A program made the translations under genes and the position numbers. From contig CALSMP010000013.1 in NCBI GenBank assembly GCA_943787485.1, positions 1-64,000 of the forward strand: a DNA stretch of 64,000 nucleotides, read 5' to 3'. Below the pieces are notes generated by a model that saw only the letters and a program-made list of their open reading frames with translations, made no database searches and was not told the origin of the DNA. Every line of letters begins with the position of its first letter. The stretch's first letter is position 1. Source of the DNA: an uncultured Luminiphilus sp. GTDB lineage: Bacteria > Pseudomonadota > Gammaproteobacteria > Pseudomonadales > Halieaceae. Below are positions 9,548 to 20,700 of this stretch, piece after piece.

Positions 9548-10034
9548 ATGGCGAATCACGACCCTTGAGATCCTCGATCCGGCGTCTGCGGAGTATCTAA
9601 CCGAGGAGGAAGCTAGAGGCGGACTGTTGTCGTTCAATGCGGTTTATGACCCGCAAAGCGATGAAACTCCAAGGGCAGCGCCAGAGGGCGGGTACCCAAA
9701 TCTGAATGTTGTGTTGCGATTGAAGGTTGATGGCGAGCGCGTGCTGGGCCTGATCAAAGACCTGGAGAGCAAGACAGATCTGATGCCGACCATTACGGCA
9801 ACTGAGGATGGTGCGACGCAGATGACTTTCACGGTGACGGATAACGACGACTCGAAGGATCTAGATGCAACAGACGGCGTCATTCGGGATCCCGCAGGAA
9901 TCTCAATGGCATTCGCTGCGTTAGTACCCCCTAGTGTTCCGGTGCCGCTGATGGGTCAGTTCTTCCTGTTTTTGTTGGGTGGCCTGGTCTCCTTGATTGG
10001 AGGCCTGCGAAGCTTGCGGCGCCGGGCGACGTAG
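9548..10034 (+). pseudogene. C-terminal remnant of a surface protein with sorting-type tail
   Basis: The frame is open from 9522 to 10034. An ATG at 9548 enters it only if one extra C near 9561-9564 is removed; otherwise only TTG/CTG starts are available near 9624-9627. No signal peptide is present, which is odd because the C-terminus is a classic envelope sorting tail: PVPLMGQFFLFLLGG, a hydrophobic helix, then RSLRRR. Before it comes a segment DNDDSKDLDATDGVIRDPAG that resembles the end of so-called choice-of-anchor domains. The likely explanation is a truncated or frameshifted remnant of a longer secreted protein. A Rho-independent terminator follows directly. Function unknown. Confidence 0.45.
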
Positions 10035-10061
10035 CCGGGGTTGAGCGGTCAACCACACTAA

Positions 10062-10088
10062 AAGCCGGCCTTGTGCCGGTTTTTTTTG
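10062..10088 (+). terminator. Rho-independent terminator
   Basis: Stem CCGGC/GCCGG, extended by A-T and G-U pairs, with the loop CTTGT, followed by eight T. It lies 30 bp after the surface-protein remnant and ends its transcript; the opposing mnmH gene ends 46 bp further on. Confidence 0.8.
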
Positions 10089-10133
10089 TGGCATCAATCT
10101 GTTTATTTAGCGCCGCGTTTGTTCGTGGCCTGC

Positions 10134-11264
10134 TTATACCCCGGTCCCCCATTGGGCGTTTTGGAGGTCTTGTAGATAGCCCATCACTTCTTCTCGGTTA
10201 CCAGAGAAGATGACCGATTGACGGCGATTGGCGAGTTGATGGTCGTACATCGGATCGTAATAGCTCACCAAAAGCGCTCGAATCCACTCTTCATGCAGTG
10301 AATCGTCACCCTGGGCATGCGCGTCCAGCGCGTGCTTAAGAAGACCGCTTAGCTCTTTATGTTTCATGCCGCCCAGGCGCTTTTGAATTCGATCGAGTCC
10401 GTCACGCAGGCTTTGTGAAAAGCGCTCAAAAGCTTGCTCTCTCGTTGTCGCCATGCCGATCAACTCATTAAAGTTCGCCAGAATGTAGTTCTCCACAGTG
10501 TGTGTCACCCGTGATTGAAGGCTGGCGTCAATCACCACTAGTGGAGACTGGGCTAGGCGGTCCTTCAGTGCCGCAGGCAGGGCGCAGCGTCCAATGAGGC
10601 GGCTCTCGTCCTCAATAATGATAGGTCCTGCGTAGTCCCGTTCGATTTTCAGCAGCGCTATGGCGAGTGCGTGCTCAAAGTTGATCTGCGTTGGTTGCGC
10701 GGAGGCTCGTCGACCAAATGCCGATCCCCGATGGTTTGCCAGGCCCTCCAAGTCCACACTTCCCGCGAAAGGCCCTCCAGCATTGCCCTTATTGATCAGC
10801 CGGGTCTTTGCGGAGCCGGTCTTGCCGCTGATAACGATAAACTCACACCGTGCGCAAATCCGATCTAGTTGGGCCATGAGCCAGTGCCGCATGGCCTTGT
10901 AGCCGCCTTCTATTCGCGGATATTCAATGCCCCGATCAGACAACCACGACTGGCTTATTTGAGATCGCATGCCCCCGCGAAAGCAAAATAGAGCGCCGTC
11001 TTGATGCCGGTCGACGAAGTCGATCCACGCATTGACCCGCTCTTCCTTAATAGCGCCCGACACCAGCTGGTGACCCAGTGCAACCGCTGCATCTGATCCT
11101 TGCTCCTTGTAACAGGTGCCGACTGCGGAACGCTCGCGGTCAATCATTAACGGTAGATTAGTGGCACTAGGCACGCTACCTCGATTGAATTCAACGGGCG
11201 CTCGTGTATCGATCAACGGAATGTCATTGAGAAATATTTCGTTAAAATTATTGACTAGTTTCAT
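10134..11264 (-). CDS. mnmH: tRNA 2-selenouridine synthase (SelU/MnmH)
   Basis: Converts 2-thiouridine at wobble position 34 of tRNA-Lys, Glu and Gln to 2-selenouridine, using geranylation and selenophosphate. The N-terminal rhodanese domain holds the catalytic Cys94 in CFRGGMRS. The P-loop GKTGSAKT and the family block VDLEGLANHRGSAFGR follow, and the conserved YYDPMYDHQL lies near the end. Length (376 aa) is normal. It lies 46 bp downstream of selD on the same strand, so the two very likely form an operon, with SelD providing the selenophosphate. Confidence 0.95.
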   Translation of the reverse strand: MKLVNNFNEIFLNDIPLIDTRAPVEFNRGSVPSATNLPLMIDRERSAVGTCYKEQGSDAAVALGHQLVSGAIKEERVNAWIDFVDRHQDGALFCFRGGMRSQISQSWLSDRGIEYPRIEGGYKAMRHWLMAQLDRICARCEFIVISGKTGSAKTRLINKGNAGGPFAGSVDLEGLANHRGSAFGRRASAQPTQINFEHALAIALLKIERDYAGPIIIEDESRLIGRCALPAALKDRLAQSPLVVIDASLQSRVTHTVENYILANFNELIGMATTREQAFERFSQSLRDGLDRIQKRLGGMKHKELSGLLKHALDAHAQGDDSLHEEWIRALLVSYYDPMYDHQLANRRQSVIFSGNREEVMGYLQDLQNAQWGTGV

Positions 11265-11310
11265 GCATCTATTTTAAACCCGGCTCCACACGCTTGGTCC
11301 CCACGGCGGA

Positions 11311-12390
11311 TCAGCTTGGAGAATCACTCAGACCAATGAGGGTGGCACTGTCCTTTAAGGGGAGAAGTTCACCGATTTGAAAGCCCTCGATTCCCGCGTT
11401 CTGAAAGCATTGCCGCAGTGCTGCTACCGATTCTGGTGCCACGGCAATTAATAGCCCGCCACTTGTTTGAGGATCGCACAGAAGTGTCCTCGTCTCATGA
11501 TCTGTTGGATCGATCCTATGTCCATAGGCGGAGAAGTTGCGCTCGCTTCCCCCGGGGATACAGCCTTTGCTGATATAGGACTTAACATTGGGCAGCGTCG
11601 GGATTAGCGCTCTCGAAAGCATGGCTCGCACCTCACTACCCTCGCACATTTCAACAAGGTGTCCCGCCAGGCCAAAGCCGGTGACATCGGTCATGGCATG
11701 AACACCCTCTATGGCGCCAATATCGGTGCCCACTCGGTTTAGTTGGCACATATGTCGTGTTGCCACGCCCTGATCAACCTGTTCCAGCTTGTCCTGTTTT
11801 TCCGCGGTGGTGTAGATCCCCACACCGAGGGGTTTGGTCAGGAACAAAAGATCCCCCGGTTGGGCGCCCACATTTTTCTTGAGGTGGCTGTGACTCACTT
11901 CTCCGGTCACAGCGAGGCCAAAAATGGGCTCAGGGCTGTCGATGCTGTGGCCTCCGGCCAGCGCAATACCGGCCTCGGCACAGGCGGCTCGACCGCCGGC
12001 AATGACTCGATTGGCGACGCTCGCGGGCAGCGACTGAATGGGCCAGCCGAGAATGGCCACCGCCATGAGCGGTGTACCGCCCATGGCATAAATATCACTC
12101 AGGGCGTTGCTGGCGGCGATACGACCGAAATCAAAAGGATCATCGACAATGGGCATGAAGAAATCTGTCGTGCTGAGTACTGCTCGCCCATCGCCTATAT
12201 CAACAGCTGCGGCGTCATCCCGGGTGTTGTTGCCTATCAGTAGTTTCGATGTGCTGTCGCTTTCGACAACGCTTCCCTGCAGGATAGTGGCGAGTACGTC
12301 GGGGGCGATCTTGCAGCCACAGCCGGCCCCATGACTAAACTGAGTCAAGCGGATAGGTTGGTCGATTGTCTCTGCCTCTGGCGTTTTCAT
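11311..12390 (-). CDS. selD: Selenide, water dikinase (selenophosphate synthetase)
   Basis: Makes selenophosphate from selenide and ATP. The catalytic loop GAGCGCK gives C24, C26 and K27, matching C17, C19 and K20 of the E. coli enzyme, so this form uses Cys rather than Sec. The ATP-site segments ([23 protein letters not shown]) are present. An upstream start at 12465 is open but would add 25 residues not seen in the family and would run into the divergent transglycosylase, so ATG 12390 is preferred. With mnmH next to it, and no selA, selB or selC in view, the evident use of selenium here is tRNA modification. Confidence 0.93.
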   Translation of the reverse strand: MKTPEAETIDQPIRLTQFSHGAGCGCKIAPDVLATILQGSVVESDSTSKLLIGNNTRDDAAAVDIGDGRAVLSTTDFFMPIVDDPFDFGRIAASNALSDIYAMGGTPLMAVAILGWPIQSLPASVANRVIAGGRAACAEAGIALAGGHSIDSPEPIFGLAVTGEVSHSHLKKNVGAQPGDLLFLTKPLGVGIYTTAEKQDKLEQVDQGVATRHMCQLNRVGTDIGAIEGVHAMTDVTGFGLAGHLVEMCEGSEVRAMLSRALIPTLPNVKSYISKGCIPGGSERNFSAYGHRIDPTDHETRTLLCDPQTSGGLLIAVAPESVAALRQCFQNAGIEGFQIGELLPLKDSATLIGLSDSPS

Positions 12391-12473
12391 AATCGAAATA
12401 GCGTCTCGAATTTCTGCTTTGTCGTGGTTACTGTGTCGTTTGAAAATTATCGCTGCTCGGGGCATTCTGCGTC

Positions 12474-14438
12474 ATGCTTGTTGAGAGCCAAATGGATAGA
12501 GGGCGGCATAGCGTGTTAGCGCAAACGGTTTCATGGTTTTGTGGCATTGTCTTACTCCTCTCCCTTGAGACAGCCGCACAGAATGGTACCACTCTGGCTG
12601 TTTCTCTCGAGATCCAGCGTGAGATGTTTCTGCGAGCGTCGTCGGAGCTGAAAACCGGCGCGGGGCCAGCCTTTAGACGGCTACGTGGGCAGCTCGATGG
12701 CTATCCCTTGCTTCAGTACCTTGAATACGAGCGTCTCTTGTCGACGGTGGATACCGTGACCCCCGCTGAGGCGCATCGGTTTCTCGCCGAGGTGCAATCG
12801 ACACCGCTTCATGACAGCTTTCTTCATCGATATCTGCAGAACAAAGGCCGTAACCGTCATTGGCAGGCGTTTTTGGCGATCGCGAGCGATGCGCCTAACG
12901 ACACCGAGCTGCAGTGCTATTTCTATCGGGCCAAGCGTAGCGCCGGCGATGTCGCGACGGCATGGCTGGGCGCGGAGCGATTGTGGAATGTGGGGAGGTC
13001 CCAGCATGAGGCCTGCGACCCCTTATTCAAGCGCTGGATGGTCGATGGGCCGGGCCCGACTGATCCATTGATCTGGTCGCGGGCGTTAAAGGCCTTTGAT
13101 GGCCGCTCCCCGCACCTTATTGCCTACGTCGGTCGGTTTGCCAGCGAGCAGTTGCAGCCGTTGCTGACCGAGTTGGCGGAGGTTTATCGCTATCCCGAGG
13201 GCTTGCTTCGCGATACCCATTCGCCAAGCCCAGTTCACGCGCAGCTGGTCACGGTTGGGGTTCGCCGGCTGGCTCGGGTGAATCCCGAAAAGGGGCGCCT
13301 CGCCCTTGAGCGAGTCCGAGCACGCCAACCCCTCTCTGATCAGCAAATTGAAGCCGTTGAAGCAATGATTATTCGGCACAGCTTATTTGCTAAAAGTTCG
13401 CCGGTCGAAACCTGGATTGGTGAAAGACTAGCCCGACTGCGCGATGATGAGCTCACAGAAATCTATCTGCGCAATCAGGTAGAGGAAAGCCACTGGCAAG
13501 CGCTCCTTGACGGCGTGCAGTGGCTGAGCCCAGAGCGACGATTTTCTGACACGTGGCGCTACTGGGCGGCACGCGCGATGAATTCCTTAGGTGATCAGCA
13601 GGCCGCTGAGGCCATTTTTATCGAGCTTGCAGGCAAACGCAGTTTCCACGGTTTTTTGTCGGCACAGCGGATGGGGACACACTACCAACTGGCGATCGAG
13701 CAGCGCCTAATAGATCTCTGGCAGCCCGCATCGCACGCTCGCGATGTACTCGCCAGAATGCAAGAACTGGCGCTATTGAATCGCTGGCCTGAGGCGAGGG
13801 CGGAATGGTTGTTCCTGGTCGACACACTGGATCGTGCCGAGCGAGAGCAGGCGATGCGCTATGCGCTGGAACAAGAGTGGTTTGATCTCAGTATTGCGAC
13901 CTCGCTTAGAGCTGGCGCATGGGATCACATCGACGCCCGGTTTCCTCTGGCCTTCGAGGAACTCTTGAGCGAACTGGCCGCAGCAGAGGGCGTCACGACC
14001 AGCGAGCTTCAGGCCATTGCACGTCGCGAGAGCGCCATGTACCCAGAGGCCGAGTCAGGAGCGGGCGCCTTGGGTTTGATGCAAGTGATGCCGAGCACGG
14101 GCAAGCAGGTTGCCGGGCAGCTCAAGCTCCCCTGGAAGCGGGCTAAGTTATTTGTCTCTGAGTACAACGCCCGAATCGCCAGCCACTACTATCGTCAGCT
14201 CCTGGATCGTTTTGACGATAACCGCGCGATGGCGTTGGCGGGGTACAACGCGGGACCCCATCGTGTTGATCGATGGCGGACGGCCATGCCGGCTGACCAG
14301 TGGATCGAGAGTTTGCCCTTTAAGGAAACCCGCGACTACGTGCAGGCGGTGTTAGCGTACACGGTGATTTACGACCTGCAGTCGGGCAGGAAACCTGACA
14401 TACTTCGGCCCCACGAATGGCGAATCACATCAGGTTAA
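12474..14438 (+). CDS. slt: Soluble lytic murein transglycosylase (Slt70 type)
   Basis: Periplasmic enzyme cleaving the MurNAc-GlcNAc bond of peptidoglycan to give 1,6-anhydro products. A signal peptide (WFCGIVLLLSLETAAQ) precedes a long alpha-helical superhelical U/L region. The SLT catalytic domain near the C-terminus has E519 in ARRESAMYPEAES, then GALGLMQVMPSTG and AGYNAGPHRV, the classic motifs. At 654 aa it matches Slt70. A second ATG at 12492, behind GAGAG, is an equally good start. The gene is divergent from selD with only about 85 bp between the preferred starts. Confidence 0.92.
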   Translation: MLVESQMDRGRHSVLAQTVSWFCGIVLLLSLETAAQNGTTLAVSLEIQREMFLRASSELKTGAGPAFRRLRGQLDGYPLLQYLEYERLLSTVDTVTPAEAHRFLAEVQSTPLHDSFLHRYLQNKGRNRHWQAFLAIASDAPNDTELQCYFYRAKRSAGDVATAWLGAERLWNVGRSQHEACDPLFKRWMVDGPGPTDPLIWSRALKAFDGRSPHLIAYVGRFASEQLQPLLTELAEVYRYPEGLLRDTHSPSPVHAQLVTVGVRRLARVNPEKGRLALERVRARQPLSDQQIEAVEAMIIRHSLFAKSSPVETWIGERLARLRDDELTEIYLRNQVEESHWQALLDGVQWLSPERRFSDTWRYWAARAMNSLGDQQAAEAIFIELAGKRSFHGFLSAQRMGTHYQLAIEQRLIDLWQPASHARDVLARMQELALLNRWPEARAEWLFLVDTLDRAEREQAMRYALEQEWFDLSIATSLRAGAWDHIDARFPLAFEELLSELAAAEGVTTSELQAIARRESAMYPEAESGAGALGLMQVMPSTGKQVAGQLKLPWKRAKLFVSEYNARIASHYYRQLLDRFDDNRAMALAGYNAGPHRVDRWRTAMPADQWIESLPFKETRDYVQAVLAYTVIYDLQSGRKPDILRPHEWRITSG

Positions 14439-14452
14439 TAAAAGAGGCCTCC

Positions 14453-15574
14453 ATGAAAAGTCTCCAACTGCAGTCATGCCTGCACGAGAGTGGCACGATC
14501 GAGTGCGCGTTTTTTGAGGTAGACATACCCGAGCCGGGTCCCGATGAGGTGATGATTCAGGTGCAGGCGGCACCGATTAATCCCTCCGATCTGGGTCTCA
14601 TGTTTGGTGTCCTCGACACCGATGCGGTGGAGCAGGGCGAGCGCAACGGTTACCCGTCGGTCACTCTGGCAGCACCCGAGCCCATGCTGCGAGCCATGGC
14701 CAGTCGTTTAAATCAGTGGCTTCCGGTCGGCAATGAGGGGGCAGGCACTGTGGTCGCCGCAGGAAATTCTGATGCTGCGCAGGCGTTGATGGGGAAGCGA
14801 GTAGGCGTCTTTGGCGGCGAATTATTTGCCCATTACCGCGTACTACCGGCTATGCAATGCTTGCCCCTGCCCGATGGCGTGAGCGTTGAGGAGGGAGCGT
14901 CTTGTTTCGTCAATCCAATGACCGCGCTGGGGTTTGTTGAAACCGCGAAGATGGAGGGACACAAAGCCATTATTCATGCGGCGGCAGCCTCCAATCTGGG
15001 GCAGATGCTCAACAGGATTTGCATTGAGGACGGTATTCCGCTCGTCAATATTGTGCGCTCACAAAAACAGGTTGATTTGTTAGCCAGCCAGGGTGCCACC
15101 TATGTTCTGGATTCCAGTCAAGCATCCTTCGCGCAGGACCTGTTGGCCGCCATTGAAGCCACCGGTGCAACTCTGGCGTTTGATCCGATAGGTGGCGGAA
15201 CACTATCCAACCAATTGTTTGGTGCGATGGAGACGGCGGCCCAGAAGCGGATGACCACATGGAGCCGCTATGGGTCTGACGAGCACAAGCAGGTTTATAT
15301 CTATGGCATGCTGGATCCGTCACCGACAACCTTGACCCGGGGTTATGGTTTTTCTTGGAGTCTGGGCGGCTGGTTGCTATTTCCTTTCCTCCAACGCCGT
15401 GCCGGGCTTGAGCGGATGATTGCGATGCAGCAGCGTGTGCTTGCGGGCCTGAAGACAACGTTCGCAAGCGATTATTCCGACAAGGTCGCGCTCACTCACG
15501 CGCTGGATAGCGAGGCGGTGAAACTCTACGGCAAGAAAGCGACGGGGCAGAAGACATTGATCGTGATGGACTGA
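14453..15574 (+). CDS. Zinc-independent medium-chain dehydrogenase/quinone oxidoreductase family protein
   Basis: NAD(P)H-dependent oxidoreductase of the MDR superfamily, cytoplasmic, 373 aa. The N-terminal GroES-like fold (PGPDEVMIQVQAAPINPSD) and GNEGAGTVV are present; the nucleotide-binding half holds an altered Rossmann motif (HAAAASNLGQMLNRI, where AxxGxxG is usual). No Cys/His zinc ligands of true alcohol dehydrogenases are evident. ATG 14453 is chosen over an upstream in-frame ATG inside slt because the MDR fold begins here and AAAGAGG lies just before it. The substrate cannot be deduced. Confidence 0.75.
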   Translation: MKSLQLQSCLHESGTIECAFFEVDIPEPGPDEVMIQVQAAPINPSDLGLMFGVLDTDAVEQGERNGYPSVTLAAPEPMLRAMASRLNQWLPVGNEGAGTVVAAGNSDAAQALMGKRVGVFGGELFAHYRVLPAMQCLPLPDGVSVEEGASCFVNPMTALGFVETAKMEGHKAIIHAAAASNLGQMLNRICIEDGIPLVNIVRSQKQVDLLASQGATYVLDSSQASFAQDLLAAIEATGATLAFDPIGGGTLSNQLFGAMETAAQKRMTTWSRYGSDEHKQVYIYGMLDPSPTTLTRGYGFSWSLGGWLLFPFLQRRAGLERMIAMQQRVLAGLKTTFASDYSDKVALTHALDSEAVKLYGKKATGQKTLIVMD

Positions 15575-15582
15575 CCAGTAAT

Positions 15583-16759
15583 ATGACATCTTCTACCCCC
15601 GCAATGCCTCTGGATACGGCGACGGAGTCTCCGGTGCATTGGCGTAATCCGCTCACTGGCAATTTGTTTTGGCCGCTGCAGGTGATGGGTTGGTTGGGTC
15701 TCTCGATCATTACTTATTTGAGTCTCAGCTTGCCTTACAATCAGTTCGAGCTGTCGTACCTTGCGCATAACGCTACCCAGTCCCTACTCGGCATTGTGCT
15801 CACCTTACCCCTTCGATATTGCTACCAGCGTATTTGGCATTGGCCGGTGTGGCGGCGGGTGGTGGTAGCGGTCGCTGCCGCCCTGCTTTTGTCGGCGCTT
15901 TGGGCGGTCATGCGGCTCGTTATCTTCATGGCGTTGACCGGAGAGACTGGCCTGTGGCCGGATTTTGGGCGGCTGGCTGTTTCCCTCCATCTTCGTTTTT
16001 GTGACGTGGGCCGCGCTGTACCACGGTATCAAGTACTACCAGCTGCTTCAGCGGCAGCGGCAAACGTTACTCGAGTATGAGTTGCGGCAGCGGCGTGAGG
16101 CGATGGATATGATTATCGCCAAGTCCGAGACCCGGGATGCCCAGCTCAAGCTTCTTCGGTACCAGCTGAACCCGCACTTTCTATTTAATACCTTAAATTC
16201 CGTTACGGCCCTGATTGCAGCAGAGCGTCATGATGATGCTAAGAGTATGTTGGCCAAGCTCAGCGCTTTTCTCCGTTTTTCATTGGACAGCGATGGCAAG
16301 TACGTTGTCTCGCTCAACGAAGAGTGTGATGCTTTGGAGCTATACCTTGATATCGAGCGTGTGCGTTTCGCGGATCGGTTGGAGGTAGAATTTTCTATCG
16401 ATCCAGCGGTGAGCCATCTGGCGGTGCCGAGTTTCTTGCTTCAGCCCCTGGTAGAAAACTCGATAAAGCACGCTATTGGACGCAGCGAAGAGGGCGGCAA
16501 AATTCGCGTTAGCGCGCAGGCTATTGATCAAGGCATTCAAATTCGGGTCGAGGATACTGGGAACACAGAAGCCGCGAGCCGCGGTGACTCGGCTGTGCTC
16601 GAGAAGGTGGACGGGGCCGGGGTTGGCTTGCGAAACACCCGTGAACGGCTCAAAAATCTGTACGGCGACAGCGGCGATGTGAGCTCATCGCGTTCCGAGC
16701 TTGGCGGACTACAAATAAACATTACCATGCCCGCTGTGGAGGTGCTTCAGTATGGCTGA
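15583..16759 (+). pseudogene. LytS/YehU-family sensor histidine kinase with one frameshift
   Basis: Membrane sensor kinase. The first part (15583-about 15962) encodes about three membrane helices. The second part continues GGWLFPSIFVFVTWAALYHG and then the His_kinase core, with the phosphoacceptor motif RYQLNPHFLFNTLNSV, the N-box FLLQPLVENSIKHA and the G-box GAGVGLRNTRERL. The frames join at TTTTGGG (15963-15969): removing one base makes a single protein of about 392 aa. The partner regulator overlaps its stop codon and is intact, so the pair was functional recently or still is. A sequencing error is the simplest explanation; no known slippery signal is recognised. Confidence 0.85.
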
Positions 16760-17573
16760 CATCATGACTGTAGCGATCGTCGATGACGAGCCGCTGAGTC
16801 TCGATTACCTCAAGGGGATTGTCGCAAAAGTCCCGGACACTGAGGTGGTCGGTCTCTATAAAAATGGCCGAGAAGCGCTAACAGGCCTGCTCACGACCCC
16901 GGTTGATGTGCTATTCCTGGATATACAAATGCCTGGATTCAACGGTTTTGACGTGGTCAAACGACTTCAGAGTGACGCCATGCCGCTCATTGTTTTCGCC
17001 ACCGCCTTTGATGACTTTGCGCTGCAAGCTTTTGAGCTGCATGCGGTTGACTACATCTTAAAACCCTTCGAAAACCCGCGGGTGGAAGAAGCGCTGGGGA
17101 GGGCGCGGGAGCGTTGGTTGTCGCAACGCTATCTCGACGACATGGAGGACCGCGCCGCTGAGTCAGGCAAAGCGCCGGCTTTGGCGGCGATGGAGGCGGC
17201 TCGGGTAAAAGTGGGCGCTGATGCCAAGTTCTCTGGGTTGAGCGCCGACCACATCGCGAAGCTGCCAATCAAGGACGGGCAGCAAACGGTTTTGCTCGAG
17301 TATGAGATGATCGATTGGATAGATGCCGCGGGGGATTACATGTGTGTCCACGCCGGGGGCGAGACGCATATCCTCCGCTCCACCATGAAAGAACTGGAAC
17401 AGCGATTGCCCGCGTACTTTGCGCGGATTCACAGGTCGACAATCGTCAATGTCAATCGTATAGAGCGGGTAGAGGGCCTGCCCAAGGGCGAGGCATTGCT
17501 CCACACCTCGTCGGGGTCGGCGCTCAAAGTTAGTCGAAATTACCGGGTAGCAATCCAACATTTGCTGGCCTGA
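16752..17573 (+). CDS. LytTR-type response regulator
   Basis: Transcription factor of a two-component system (AlgR/LytR/YehT-like), 273 aa. The receiver domain has acidic residues in IVDDEP and the phosphoacceptor D57 in LFLDIQMPG, with the conserved KPF near residue 107. A linker of about 50 residues leads to a C-terminal LytTR DNA-binding domain (IDWIDAAGDYMCVH, then FARIHRSTIVNVNRI). The start overlaps the kinase stop by 8 bp, a typical translationally coupled pair. Targets are unknown; the beta-glucan locus starts 190 bp downstream, but nothing proves it is controlled by this regulator. Confidence 0.92.
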   Translation: MADIMTVAIVDDEPLSLDYLKGIVAKVPDTEVVGLYKNGREALTGLLTTPVDVLFLDIQMPGFNGFDVVKRLQSDAMPLIVFATAFDDFALQAFELHAVDYILKPFENPRVEEALGRARERWLSQRYLDDMEDRAAESGKAPALAAMEAARVKVGADAKFSGLSADHIAKLPIKDGQQTVLLEYEMIDWIDAAGDYMCVHAGGETHILRSTMKELEQRLPAYFARIHRSTIVNVNRIERVEGLPKGEALLHTSSGSALKVSRNYRVAIQHLLA

Positions 17574-17760
17574 TCTGGGTCATAAACTGAGGTTTAGGCT
17601 GCGCTGAAAGCCGCTTAAAACCAACGAAGAAAGGACGTGCGAGGCTTGTCCTGCTCATCCTACTGACAGTCCAGATTGTCGACTTTCAGTTAATCCAAGC
17701 TCTTGGGTATGGGTTAATTGCGTTATCACTCCCATTAATCTTAACGTGGCGGTTTTCCTC

Positions 17761-20700
17761 ATGTCTTTAGCCATCGCGCGTGTGCGCCTTTTGTTCGTGT
17801 CCACAGTGTCGGCGGCGCTCATCGCCTGCGGCGGCGGCGGTGCCGAATCCCCAGTGGTGGATCCCTTCTACCCGGAGGCTAGCGCTGAGTGGACGCTGAT
17901 TTGGAGTGATGAATTCGATGGCGATGCGCTAGACACGGGTAACTGGGATATCCAGACGGGAGATGGCAGTGAGTACGGCCTTGCCCGCTGGGGTAATGAT
18001 GAGCTGCAGTGGTACACCGAAGATAACCTTGTTGTAGGCGACGGCATATTGAGAGTGGAGGCTCGCGCTGAACAAGTTGTCGCTGGTTTTCCGTACACCT
18101 CTGGTCGAATTCGAACCCTCGGTAAGCTCGATTTCCAATACGGTCGGGTCGAGGCCCGTATCAAGTCAGCCACGGGTAAGGGCTTGTGGTCGGCCTTCTG
18201 GATGCTGCCCAGCGATGATCGCTTTGGCGGGTGGGCATCCGGCGGCGAGATCGACATTATGGAGGTGGTGAACGCGGGCACCACGGAGGAGAACTACTAC
18301 GCATCCCTGCATCATGGTTTCGCGTGGCCCCTTAACCAGACCACCACCGAAAGCATCGGCGTTGATAACCCCGGCGAAGATTTCCACATCTACGCTATCG
18401 AATGGACTGAAGATTACGTCCGCTGGTTTGTCGATGATCGGAACTTTATGACGGTGGATGCCGAGCACTGGTACTCCTATTACTACGGTGGTACCAACGT
18501 CGGCTATGAGCGCGGCGCCGGTGCAGCCCCGTTCAATCGAGATTTTCATTTGTTACTTAACCTGGCGGTAGGTGGCAACTTGCCGGGGTAACGTCGGCCC
18601 CGGCGCTATCCCCTCGGCGATGGAGGTGGACTACATTCGCGTCTACGAGTGTGCCTATAACGAGGCCAGCGGTTCTGGCTGTAATAGCGAGGCAGACCGC
18701 ACGGTAGAGTCGCCCGGCGCACAAGCGCCCTACGAAATCGCCTTCCCGCTCTACACCAACGGCGCCGATGCTCTGTCCTGGGTGGTCGGTGCCGATACGA
18801 TCACCCGCGAGCTCGTAGTCTCTTCGCCTTGGGACAACGACGGATCGCTGACCTTTGCCGAAATAGAAACCGAAACGGATCGAGGCGCCGTGATTGAGGT
18901 AGTCACCTCCAATGCTGGCAATATCGCTATTTCGGCGGTGGATGAGGAGCCGACAGCGCTATTTGGTTTTGGCAATAACCCGTTGTATTACCAAATTCAT
19001 GCCGGTGAACTGAAGTTTGATATGTACATCGATTCGGCGGGCACCGACCTCGACAGCACTATCCAGGTGAAGATGGATAGCGGGTATCCGGCCCTTGGTT
19101 TTAAGGAGCTTCAGGTGAGTGATATGCCGCTGGATCAGTGGTTCACCATGAGCGTGCAGGTAAACGACCTGCTCGCGAATTCGGGACAACGTCGCCTCGA
19201 CACCAGCCGCGTTATGAATTTGTTTGTTTTAGAGCCCAGCTCAAGCGCCCACGTCATGATCGACAATGTGGAGCTGGCTTGCGGCCACCCCAGCCGCCGA
19301 GGCTGTGGCATTCGTCCACCCGGCGGATCCGTGGACGGCTCGTTGGTGCCTGTTTTCACCACCGACGGTAACGTCGGCCCACTTTGGGATCGCGGCATTT
19401 GCGGCTATGACACGCTGGTCAACGGTGATTACTGCGGCGACGGTAATACGACTAACCTGATTACATGGACGGTGACCGATTCGGGAAATCCCGAAATTGG
19501 CGCCGCACTCAACGTCAATTTTGCCAACAGCGGCGCTGACGGCGTGCTCTTCATCGGGTCTGCGGGCGGGGTCGACCTCAGCGATTTTGTCCGAGGTGGC
19601 AAGCTTCTGTTCGACATGCGGTTACCAGAATCCACCGTCGCATCAGGGATGGTCTACAAGGTCGATTGCTTTTATCCCTGCGGCACCGGCGATCAGCAGA
19701 TTGATCTGTCCGACTACGAGGCCAACACCTGGCAGACCTTTGAGGTGCCCGTAGCCCAGTTAGTGGGCTCGGGACTCGACGTCACGTCGGTTAATGCCGG
19801 CATCGTCCTGTTTCCCACTTGGGGCAATCAACAGGGGCTGTCCTTTGAGGTTGCCAATGTGCGCTACGAAGGCGAGGGCGAGGGCGAGCCCGAGGTGCCC
19901 GCCGCGGCAGTATTCACTGACGGTGTTGTGGGCGAACGATGGGAGGCCGGCATCGGCGCCTTTGATGAGGCCTTGGAATACGGTGAGTGTCTCGATGACG
20001 GCGGTGCTGGCTGCCCAAGCATTGATTGGGAAATTGTGGAAGACGATGACCGCGGTCCGGTGCTAGAAGTGAGTCATGGAGCCCAATTTGCCGGCCTGTT
20101 TTTTAAGACTGAGTTTGGTGCTGACATGAGCGAATACGCTGAGGGCGCGGTGCGGTTTGATATTCGCGTGCTTTCCGAGGGCGTTAACACCAGCGGGTTT
20201 GTCATGAAGGTAGATTGCTTCTATCCCTGCAGTTCAGGGGATCAGGCCATCGGTAATGTCGGCCTCGAGGGCTGGCAGACAGTGCAGGTGCCGGTAAGTC
20301 AGCTGGTAGACGGGGGGCTGGATGTCACTCTCGCCAATACGGGTCTTGTTCTGTTTCCCGCCTTCGGCGAAACCGACGGGGTGGTTTATCAGCTCGATAA
20401 TGTGGAGTGGGTGGCCGATGACACGCCGCCGATTCAGGCGCAGGTGCAGCTGGTGTTTGAGGACGGCGTTGTCGATCCTATGTGGGACATCGGGCTCGCC
20501 GGCTTTGATGAGGCGATCAACTACAACAGCTGTGTCGGTGCCGGCGGTGCGGGTTGTCCTAACCTGGGTTGGGAAATCGTCGGTGACGCAGAACGTGGCG
20601 ATGTGCTGGAGATCACGCACGGTGCGCAATTTGCGGGCTTGTTCTTCGAGTCCTCTCAGGGGCGCGACTTGACCAGCTACGCCGCCGGCTATGTCAGTTT

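Noticed and set aside
15955-15975. Programmed ribosomal frameshift in the LytS kinase
   Set aside because: The TTTTGGG run is not accompanied by a recognised pseudoknot or internal ribosome site, and several unrelated genes nearby show the same type of single extra base.
18580-18595. Real split of GH16 into a catalytic protein and a separate binding protein
   Set aside because: The break falls inside the last strand of the GH16 domain (GGNLPG to NVGPG), so neither half would be complete.
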